A model generated the notes under the pieces. It had not been told where the DNA came from and ran no database searches. It was given only the letters and a program-made list of their open reading frames with translations. A program made the position numbers and the translations under genes. From CAYUXU01 sp964489695 (lineage in GTDB: Bacteria; Bacillota_I; Bacilli_A; Erysipelotrichales; Erysipelotrichaceae), in contig CAZAZP010000023.1 in the NCBI GenBank assembly GCA_964489695.1, positions 1 to 12,945 of the forward strand: a DNA stretch of 12,945 nt, in the 5' to 3' direction. Below are positions 6,952 to 12,945 of this stretch, in pieces (within the stretch, counting starts at the first letter, position 1; every line of letters begins with the position of its first letter).

Positions 6952-7050
6952 GTTTAGCAGACCAGTAATTTGGCTTTTAAATTTATCATTTAATTAAGTA
7001 AATAAATATTTAGGTAAGCATGGGTAATTATATCAAAGCCAATCGTTCTG

Positions 7051-7086
7051 TGTTATGATGAGTAAGAAAATATGATGAGGTGAAAA
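7051..7086 (+). promoter_or_regulatory. Candidate pnp promoter and ribosome site
   Basis: The extended -10 TGTTATGAT ends at 7059. No good -35 is seen 17 bases upstream (TATCAA). GAGGTGA at 7077-7083 is a good ribosome site for the ATG at 7087. The leader would be about 20 bases. Confidence 0.5.
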
Positions 7087-9309
7087 ATGGCAAAAGAAGT
7101 ATTTACGTTAGACTTCAATGGAAGTAAGTTGGTGGTGGAAACCGGAGAGATTGCCAAACAAGCCGGTGGATCAGTGGTGGTCCGTTATGAAGATACGGTT
7201 ATCTTAGTTACCGCAACAGCTAGTCAGGTAGCTAAAGAGCTTGATTTTTTTCCGTTAACTGTTACATTTGAAGAAAAACTCTATTCAGTCGGGAAGATTC
7301 CCGGTGGATTTTTACGGCGAGAAGGACGTCCAAGCGAGCATGCGACTTTAACCTCGCGACTAATTGACCGAACTTTACGGCCGTTATTTGCGGAAGGTTT
7401 TAGAAATGAAGTCCAAGTAGTTAATACGGTATTATCAGTTGATAACGATTATAGTGCTGACATGGCTGCGATGTTTGGTTCTTCCTTAGCGTTAGGGGTC
7501 TCAAATATTCCGTTTGATGGACCAATCGCGGGCGTCGAAATTGGTTATGTGGATCATGAACTGGTAGTTAATCCTACCCAAGATCAAAAAGAAGTATCTG
7601 AATTACTACTAACAGTAGCTGGAACGGCTCAAGCGATTAATATGGTGGAAGCTAGCGCTAAAGAAGTTAGTGAAGAATTAATGTTAGCTGCTTTAATGTT
7701 AGGCCAACAAGAGATCCAAAAACTATGTGCTTTCCAAACGGAAATTATCGAAAAAGTTGGAAAAGAAAAGATGGCTGTGGCACTTTATAGTGTTGATGAA
7801 ACGCTTAAACAAGCAGTTTTAGCCCAAGTTGAAACTGATTTACGCCAAGCGGTAAGTATTAAAGAAAAGCTAGCTCGCTATCAAAAGATTGATGACTTAG
7901 AAGCAGCAGTTTTAGCAGATTATGAAACTAAAACTTACGCTAGTGAAAAAGAAAAAAATACGACTTTAAAACAAATCAAAGAAATTTGTCATGGTGTGGT
8001 AGCGGATGAAGTCAGATGTTTGATTTCAGTTGAAAAGATTCGCCCAGATGGTCGGGGTTTAACTGAAGTTCGGCCCTTAAATTCGCAAGTGGATTTATTA
8101 CCTCGGGTTCATGGTAGTGCTTTATTTACGCGCGGTGAAACGCAAGTTTTATCAATTACCACGTTGGGAGCCTTAAATGACACTCAAATTATTGATGACT
8201 TAAGTGATGTTGAAACAAAACGCTTTATGCATCATTATAACTTCCCACCATTTTCAGTGGGTGAAACTGGTCGAATGGGAGCTCCAGGGCGCCGGGAAAT
8301 TGGACACGGGGCCTTGGGAGAAAAAGCTTTAGCTCAAATTTTACCGAGTGAAGAAGAATTTCCTTATGCCATTCGGGTTGTGGCGGAAGTTTTAGAATCA
8401 AATGGTTCCTCTTCCCAAGCTAGTATTTGTGCAGGCTCGATGTCGTTAATGGCTGCTGGTGTACCGATTAAAGCCCCGGTCGCTGGGATTGCGATGGGCT
8501 TAGTTACTTATGCTGATCACTATTCGATTTTAACGGATATTCAAGGAATGGAAGACCACTTTGGTGATATGGACTTTAAAGTAGCAGGAACTCCTAGTGG
8601 TATTACGGCTTTACAAATGGATATCAAAATTGCGGGTATTACCGAACAAATTTTAAAAGAAGCGTTAACGCAAGCGAAAGCTGGTCGTGAGATTATCATG
8701 GAAAACATGTTAGCGACGATTAGTGAACCACGTCCCGAAGTTGGTCGCTATGCACCGAAGATTGCGATGTTTAAAATTGATGTGGATAAGATTCGCGACG
8801 TAATTGGGCCAGGTGGTAAAGTCATTAATCAAATTATTGCGGATAGCGATAATGTTAAGATTGATATTAATGAGGATGGTCGGACAATCATCTATCATAA
8901 TGACGCTGAAGCGATTAAAAAAGCTCGAGCATTTATAGAAAATATTGTTAAAGTGGCGAAAGTCGGCGAAATCTATGAAGCAAAAGTTGTCCGAATTGAA
9001 AAATTTGGAGCGTTTGTGGAATTATTCCCGGGAACGGATGGCTTACTTCATGTGTCGAAGATTGCCCATGAGCGAGTTGAAAAACCAGAAGATGTGTTAA
9101 AACTTGGTCAAATCATTAGCGTTAAAGTGATTGAAATTGATGAACGGGGTCGCGTTAACGTTTCCCGTAAAGATCTGTTGCCTAAACCAGAACGGACCAG
9201 TAGCACAGAAAAAGAAACGGAACAACCAGCCACTGAAAAAGCTGCTCCGCTATTTAAAACTGCTTCAAAAAATAAACATATTTTTGATAAATTAAATAAG
9301 AAAAAATAA
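7087..9309 (+). CDS. pnp: Polyribonucleotide nucleotidyltransferase (PNPase)
   Basis: PNPase is a trimeric 3'-to-5' phosphorolytic exoribonuclease that releases nucleoside diphosphates, degrades mRNA and can add tails. The 740 residues cover the whole family architecture: first RNase PH domain (about 1-140, with the FFPLTVTFEEKLYSVGKIPG stretch), helical linker (about 235-315), second RNase PH domain (about 320-540), KH domain (about 555-615, with GPGG at 574-577) and S1 domain (about 620-690, with KVVRIEKFGAFVELFPG). Asp490 and Asp496 in DHFGDMD match the catalytic aspartates, and the SSSQASICAGSMSLM phosphate-site block is intact. A charged, low-complexity tail of about 45 residues ends in lysines. 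Promoter and terminator are its own. The sequence is most like Erysipelotrichia-type PNPases in my judgement. Confidence 0.97.
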   Translation: MAKEVFTLDFNGSKLVVETGEIAKQAGGSVVVRYEDTVILVTATASQVAKELDFFPLTVTFEEKLYSVGKIPGGFLRREGRPSEHATLTSRLIDRTLRPLFAEGFRNEVQVVNTVLSVDNDYSADMAAMFGSSLALGVSNIPFDGPIAGVEIGYVDHELVVNPTQDQKEVSELLLTVAGTAQAINMVEASAKEVSEELMLAALMLGQQEIQKLCAFQTEIIEKVGKEKMAVALYSVDETLKQAVLAQVETDLRQAVSIKEKLARYQKIDDLEAAVLADYETKTYASEKEKNTTLKQIKEICHGVVADEVRCLISVEKIRPDGRGLTEVRPLNSQVDLLPRVHGSALFTRGETQVLSITTLGALNDTQIIDDLSDVETKRFMHHYNFPPFSVGETGRMGAPGRREIGHGALGEKALAQILPSEEEFPYAIRVVAEVLESNGSSSQASICAGSMSLMAAGVPIKAPVAGIAMGLVTYADHYSILTDIQGMEDHFGDMDFKVAGTPSGITALQMDIKIAGITEQILKEALTQAKAGREIIMENMLATISEPRPEVGRYAPKIAMFKIDVDKIRDVIGPGGKVINQIIADSDNVKIDINEDGRTIIYHNDAEAIKKARAFIENIVKVAKVGEIYEAKVVRIEKFGAFVELFPGTDGLLHVSKIAHERVEKPEDVLKLGQIISVKVIEIDERGRVNVSRKDLLPKPERTSSTEKETEQPATEKAAPLFKTASKNKHIFDKLNKKK

Positions 9310-9340
9310 TCAATTATTAAAAGATTAATTATTACAAAGT

Positions 9341-9376
9341 AAGGATTAAATTCTAAAATAGAATTTAGTCCTTTTT
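9341..9376 (+). terminator. Strong intrinsic terminator of pnp
   Basis: A 15-pair stem with one T-G pair, AAGGATTAAATTCTA against TAGAATTTAGTCCTT, closes an AAA loop and is followed by TTTTT-like sequence. It lies about 30 bases after the pnp stop. Confidence 0.93.
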
Positions 9377-9673
9377 AATTGCCTGGATATGATTAAAAGA
9401 TCTTGCTTTATTAAGTAGGATTTTAATTACTGATTAATCTTAATCTTACATTTTCAGCGTCAGATAATTAGCTAAATTTTTAAACTGCGAAAACTTACGT
9501 CTTAAAATGTTATGATAGAAAAGAAGGTAGATAATATTTTGTAATGTGGGTCTATCTTTACAGAAAAGATGCAATCAAAGCTTTTAAAATAGTATGATGT
9601 TAATTAAGTAAAAGAAGTAATGTAAAAAGGTAGTAGTTATTACTTTGGTTTTGCTTAGAAAGTTGGACGCCAG
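9377..9673. other. Intergenic region before the broken glycosyltransferase
   Basis: About 300 AT-rich bases with no supported gene. It holds an imperfect two-part hairpin at 9415-9449 (GTAGGATT/AATCTTAC outside, TTAAT/ATTAA inside), an extended -10 TGTTATGAT ending at 9516 without a clear -35, and a seven-pair inverted repeat AAGTAAT/ATTACTT at 9616-9646. If 9511-9516 is a promoter, the following gene would have a leader of about 150 bases. Confidence 0.45.
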
Positions 9674-10426
9674 ATGGATTTAGTTTCGGTTATTGTGCCT
9701 ATGTTTAATGATGGAAAATATATTGCGGAAACTTTAGCTTCTATCATTAATCAAACCTATCCTAACTTAGAGGTAATTTGCGTTAATGATCAGTCAACAG
9801 ATGACACCATCGCAATCGTTGAAGCTTATCAAGCTAAAGACAAACGGATTAAGTTATTCCATTTACCAACTAAAGGTGGAGCATCTTTAGCGCGTAACTT
9901 AGCTTTAAAAAAGGCAAAGTGAAGATATATCGCTTTTTTAGATGCGCAAGATGTTTGGGTAGCAACCAAATTAGAAAAACAAATCTCTTTTATGCAAGAA
10001 AATAATTATGCCTTTACTTATACTTATTATCGTCAAATGGATGAAAATTCCAGACTGCTTAATAAAGTGTATTTTAGTCCTCACCAGCTGACTTACAGTT
10101 CTTTACAACGTTGTAATAAAATCGGTTGTTTAACGGTCGTTTATGATGCAAGTGTGGTTGGCTTAATCCAAATCCCTAAAATTGATAAGCGCAATGACTA
10201 TGCTTTATGGTTAAAGATTTTTAAAATCATCAAGATTGGTTATTTATTGCCAGAAGTTTTAAGCTACTATCGCCATCATTCTGACTCGTTATCAAGGAAA
10301 CAAGCTAAGCTTAAGTTACTAAAATACCATTATCAAGTACATCGAGAAATTCAAGGCTATCAACCACCTAAGGCCGCTTTTTATACAATGGTTAATGCTG
10401 TTTGTAGTCTAATTAGAAAATTCTAA
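9674..10426 (+). pseudogene. Family 2 glycosyltransferase, disrupted by an in-frame TGA
   Basis: Read through the TGA at 9920-9922, the frame encodes 250 codons of a GT-A fold sugar transferase like those in capsule and cell-wall polysaccharide clusters. Seen: SVIVPMFNDGKYIAETLASI and QTYPNLEVICVNDQSTDD (donor-binding first half), GGASLARNLALKKAK, then after the stop RYIAFLDAQD, a NDYALWLKI block (residue Asp of the QDYALW-type motif kept) and a basic C terminus. The TGA stands where the family has Gly (AKGRYIAFLD), a one-base change from GGA. The DXD metal motif is also damaged: Asp90-Ala91-Gln92, where Asp92 is expected. TGA is a stop elsewhere in the window and TGG is used for Trp in this same frame, so recoding is unlikely. 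No Shine-Dalgarno is visible before the ATG. Two lesions suggest inactivation. The gene stands alone, next to an IS3 remnant. Confidence 0.85.
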
Positions 10427-10577
10427 AGGTAATTTAAGGAGTTATTTTAGGGTAGATGCTTAGCTTTGAAATATTGCAATTTTGAAAAGATTAGCGTATG
10501 GTAAAATAACAAAGCATACAGCAAGATATAGGTATAGGTGTTATGGTTAAAGATCGATTTCAGTGGTTTAATTGTAA
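10427..10577. other. Gap between glycosyltransferase and IS3 remnants
   Basis: About 150 bases with no supported gene. TTGCAA (10474-10479) and TATGGT (10498-10503), 18 bases apart, form a weak promoter-like pair. A 27-codon frame starting at 10543 has no ribosome site and resembles nothing I know. Confidence 0.3.
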
Positions 10578-10829
10578 AGTAATGAATCTATTCTTAATTG
10601 GGCTTTTGATATCAAACGCTCTTTAAGCCACAAAGGTTCTCCTTATGATAACGCGGTAGCAGAAGCAAACTTTAAAAGTTTAAAATTTGAATTTATATAT
10701 CAAAATAAATTTGAAACATTAGAAGATTTACAAAGAGAATTAGGGGGACACATCTGGTGGTATAATCATAAACGACTACATTCATCATTAGGCTATAAAT
10801 CACCAGTTCAGTATGCTTTAACAGTATAA
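10578..10829 (+). pseudogene. IS3-family transposase OrfB, C-terminal fragment
   Basis: The fragment has 83 codons with no plausible start, ending at TAA 10827-10829. From 10605 it reads FDIKRSLSHKGSPYDNAVAE, then LKFEFIY, FETLEDL, WYNHKRLHSSLGYKSP and a VQYA end. This is the usual end of the DDE integrase core: the Glu of DNAVAE (codon 10662-10664) is the last catalytic residue, and YN..R.H..LGY.SP..Y is the family's tail signature. Everything before it is gone. Confidence 0.88.
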
Positions 10830-10838
10830 CTATAAAAA

Positions 10839-10864
10839 TTGTCCGTTAAAGTGTTGACAGTCCA
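10839..10864 (-). repeat. Right terminal inverted repeat of the IS3 remnant
   Basis: Read on the minus strand, it begins TGGACTGTCAACACTTTAAC and continues to GGACAA. The TG start and the TGGACTG...GGACA layout fit right ends of many IS3-family elements. It starts ten bases after the transposase stop codon, a normal distance. It contains TTGACA on the plus strand. Confidence 0.6.
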
Positions 10865-10882
10865 TGATTATGCTAGTATTTG
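10854..10882 (+). promoter_or_regulatory. Possible hybrid promoter from the IS3 end into the ABC operon
   Basis: A perfect -35 TTGACA (10854-10859) lies in the IS3 right repeat and faces outward. The sequence 17 bases on, TATTTG (10877-10882), matches the -10 consensus at only three positions. IS3-family ends are known to supply -35 boxes, so a weak promoter is possible. Confidence 0.35.
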
Positions 10883-10905
10883 TTAAATATATGGGAGGGA
10901 CTAAT

Positions 10906-11628
10906 ATGCTATTAGCCACTAAAAACTTGAGTAAAGCTTATCAGCTCCGCAAAGAAATAATTCCGGTCTTACAAGATATTACACTCGAAATAAATCAGGG
11001 TGATTTTATTGCGGTGATGGGTGAAAGTGGCAGTGGTAAAACGACTTTTCTTAATTGTATTTCTACTCTTGATCGTCCAAGTAGTGGTGAAATTATTTTT
11101 AACCAACAAAACATTGTTAGTTTGAAACCAACTGAAATTGAAAACCTGCGGTTGAAACAATTTGGTTTTATTTTCCAAGACAACCATTTGATTTCCTCTT
11201 TAACTTTATTAGAAAATATTGCGATTGCGCGTTTACAATATGACCAAGCAGCTTATCAAAAGGCCGAACAACTTTGTTTAGATTTAGGTATTTTAGCGCT
11301 AAAAAATAATTATCCGCACCAAGTATCTGGGGGAGAAAAGCAACGGGCAGCAATCGCGCGTGCTTTAATTAATCAACCCGCTATTATATTTGCGGATGAA
11401 CCGACAGCTTCTTTAAATCCTCAAACCGCCCAAGAAATTATGGCGATTTTAAATGATATTAACGCCACTGGTCAAACGATTGTGATGGTCACCCACTCGA
11501 AAAAGATTGCGTTACATGCTTCGCGTTTACTAGTGCTGGATAATGGGAATTTTATTATTGATGTTAGTTTAAAGAATCAAACTGATAAAGAAACATTTAT
11601 TAGCCAACAAGTGGATGCTTACTTATGA
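10906..11628 (+). CDS. ABC transporter ATP-binding protein (MacB/LolD/BceA type)
   Basis: This cytosolic ATPase subunit powers an FtsX-like permease. The 240 residues are typical for the group. Seen: Walker A GESGSGKTT (39-47), Q-loop Gln91, signature VSGGE (140-144), Walker B IIFADE (160-165) and H-loop His197 in VTHSKK. The open frame reaches back to 10864, but GGGAGGGA at 10893-10900 places the start at 10906; the upstream part would begin inside the IS3 repeat. The stop TGA overlaps the permease ATG (ATGA), so the two are translated as a unit. Members of this branch export lipoproteins, peptides or macrolides, or act as antimicrobial-peptide sensors and resistance pumps. No two-component system is in view to support a Bce-type role. 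Confidence 0.93.
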   Translation: MLLATKNLSKAYQLRKEIIPVLQDITLEINQGDFIAVMGESGSGKTTFLNCISTLDRPSSGEIIFNQQNIVSLKPTEIENLRLKQFGFIFQDNHLISSLTLLENIAIARLQYDQAAYQKAEQLCLDLGILALKNNYPHQVSGGEKQRAAIARALINQPAIIFADEPTASLNPQTAQEIMAILNDINATGQTIVMVTHSKKIALHASRLLVLDNGNFIIDVSLKNQTDKETFISQQVDAYL

Positions 11629-12945
11629 AGTTATTATTTAAAACAATCTATCATAAACAAAAAGTAGTGACTGGTATTTTAATTACGCTAGTTTTAATAA
11701 CTTTATTCGCACTTCAGCTAAATATTACCACTAACTTTAAGCAAGATACTTTAGTCGCTAGAGTTGCTAAGATTAATGGTACTCATACTAGTATTATCGT
11801 AAATAATGATGAATTTTATGAGCGCGCTTTAACCATTGCTAAAAAATACGGTGAGGTTGAAGAAACGCATGTTTTTCCAGCTCTCGAATATAATCCGTAT
11901 TTTCAGATCAATGCATTTGGCCAAAGTGTTCATTTTGAAGCTCAGTTAACTAATAGTAAGACTGACTATCAAATTATCAGTGGTAAACCATTAGCAGAAC
12001 TACAACTTTTTGAAGTTGCGATTAGTGAAAATTTAGCTCGTAAAATTCGGGCGACGGGCGCTGAACCCCTTGGTTACGAGTTGGAATATCAATTACTGAT
12101 ATTAGAAAGTTATGAGCTTAAACCGATTACGTTTGTGGTGAAAACTATCTTTGATTATCCAAACGTCAATGATGTGACTTTAGAAGATGATTTATTAGCT
12201 GATATTGCGATTTTTAGCCGCGAGCACACAACTTTTGGTTTGATGAGTGAAGCTAGCTTTGAAAAGATTTATGAACTCCATTGGGGCGAAACAACTAAAG
12301 AAGCTTATAGTTATTGGCTGGCGGCTTATCAGCCAATAATCAAAGTCCGATTTAATAATTATACGATAGCCAAAGAACAACAGCTAGAAACTGAATTGTT
12401 GCGTTTAAATGATACGAGCTTTAATGCTGGAATCGAAGTTATACCCTTACATTTTTTAGCCCAACAAACTAGTACGAGTGAAACACTCTTTCAACAATTA
12501 TCATTTTATTTAGTCGGGGGCTTAATTATTAGTACGATTTATACTTTTTATGTTTTTCTGCGTCGTCAACTCCAAAAACAAGCATCAACCATCGGAACTT
12601 TAAGTTTATTAGGTGTCAGCTGGAAAAAGATTCGTTTAGTATATTTTTATCAGTTAGCCATTATTTTCCTTAGTTCAATGGGTCTATGGCTATTAATGAA
12701 TCTGGCCTTACAACAATTATATTTAACTGATCGAACTTTAGCTGCCTATTTGGATTTTTCTCAGGTCATTATTTTTAAAATATTACCTAGTTTTTTAAGT
12801 TATTTGTTAATTAGCTTTTTAGCTTACATGATAACTCTAGAACGTTATTTAAAACAAGACTTTAAATTGAGTAAAACAGCTGGTTTAGCCTTTCTGAAAC
12901 AACCTAAGCTGGCTCACCAGCACTTAGCAAGTGGATTAGCGCTTA
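11625..12945 (+). CDS. FtsX-like ABC transporter permease, 3'-truncated by the window edge
   Basis: The frame is open from ATG 11625 to the window end, 440 codons with no stop. The layout is a cytoplasmic N terminus (MKLLFKTIYHKQK), a membrane segment at about 15-33, a large extracytoplasmic domain of about 260 residues, and then segments at about 294-314, 339-362 and 384-405. The FtsX hallmark IGTLSLLGVSWKKIRL follows the second segment. After the fourth segment the protein continues in a soluble stretch, so a second set of membrane segments may follow, as in eight- to ten-span permeases. It is coupled to the ATPase by an ATGA overlap. Composition matches neighbours, with no obvious frameshift. 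The substrate cannot be told. Confidence 0.88.
   Translation, partial: MKLLFKTIYHKQKVVTGILITLVLITLFALQLNITTNFKQDTLVARVAKINGTHTSIIVNNDEFYERALTIAKKYGEVEETHVFPALEYNPYFQINAFGQSVHFEAQLTNSKTDYQIISGKPLAELQLFEVAISENLARKIRATGAEPLGYELEYQLLILESYELKPITFVVKTIFDYPNVNDVTLEDDLLADIAIFSREHTTFGLMSEASFEKIYELHWGETTKEAYSYWLAAYQPIIKVRFNNYTIAKEQQLETELLRLNDTSFNAGIEVIPLHFLAQQTSTSETLFQQLSFYLVGGLIISTIYTFYVFLRRQLQKQASTIGTLSLLGVSWKKIRLVYFYQLAIIFLSSMGLWLLMNLALQQLYLTDRTLAAYLDFSQVIIFKILPSFLSYLLISFLAYMITLERYLKQDFKLSKTAGLAFLKQPKLAHQHLASGLAL

Larger units (their letters stand above)
10578..10864 (+). mobile_element. 3' remnant of an IS3-family insertion sequence
   Basis: It comprises the C-terminal end of the OrfB transposase and a right terminal repeat ending near 10864. 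The left end, OrfA and most of OrfB, including the first two catalytic aspartates, are missing. The left boundary is approximate, set where the transposase frame first meets a stop (10575-10577). No matching left inverted repeat is visible in the window, so the element cannot move by itself. Confidence 0.8.

Noticed and set aside
9920..9922. TGA read as Trp (Mollicutes code) in the glycosyltransferase
   Set aside because: The family has Gly here, not Trp; TGG is used for Trp throughout; and TGA ends the ABC ATPase at 11626-11628 in an ATGA overlap.
10543..10626. Short 27-codon frame upstream of the IS3 remnant
   Set aside because: It has no ribosome site and no recognisable similarity, and it overlaps the transposase fragment.
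10864..10905. Longer ABC ATPase start at 10864
   Set aside because: It begins in the IS3 repeat and has no ribosome site, whereas 10906 has GGGAGGGA at good spacing.
1..12945. CRISPR arrays, tRNA or rRNA genes, toxin-antitoxin pairs and integrase sites
   Set aside because: I looked for regular spaced repeats, cloverleaf sequences and small paired ORFs and found none.

Overview
All convincing genes in this window read left to right. The DNA is AT-rich, ribosome binding sites are strong AGGAGG types, -10 boxes are often extended (TGnTATAAT-like), and the proteins are typical of low-GC Bacillota. TGA acts as a stop: it ends the ABC ATPase inside an ATGA overlap, and tryptophan is TGG everywhere, so this is not a code-4 Mollicute. 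The PNPase and S15 sequences look like Erysipelotrichia or nearby Bacillota, but I cannot name a genus.

Layout. (1) 1-2214: the 3' two thirds of lepA (elongation factor 4), overlapping hemW (radical-SAM haem chaperone). (2) 2215-2503: an intergenic stretch with two intrinsic terminators and a good promoter. (3) 2504-3934: one AT-richer gene with foreign-looking codon use, encoding a SIR2-like protein. It is a plausible single-gene defence or NAD-related cargo and the best novelty candidate. (4) 4063-6545: nagA and an MtaD-type amidohydrolase, overlapping by one base and driven by an extended -10 promoter with almost no leader. (5) 6546-9376: rpsO and pnp, each with its own promoter and terminator. 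The rpsO leader can fold into a hairpin whose loop is complementary to the Shine-Dalgarno sequence, which suggests S15 autoregulation. (6) 9377-10864: a degraded patch with a broken family 2 glycosyltransferase (in-frame TGA plus a damaged DXD motif) and the 3' end of an IS3-family transposase with its right inverted repeat. (7) 10906-12945: an ABC ATPase and an overlapping FtsX-like permease that runs off the window.

The core genes (lepA, hemW, nagA, rpsO, pnp) serve translation, haem handling, amino sugar catabolism and RNA turnover. Accessory DNA sits in two places, between hemW and nagA and between pnp and the ABC transporter. The IS3 end carries an outward-facing perfect -35 (TTGACA) just before the ABC operon and may contribute to its expression.
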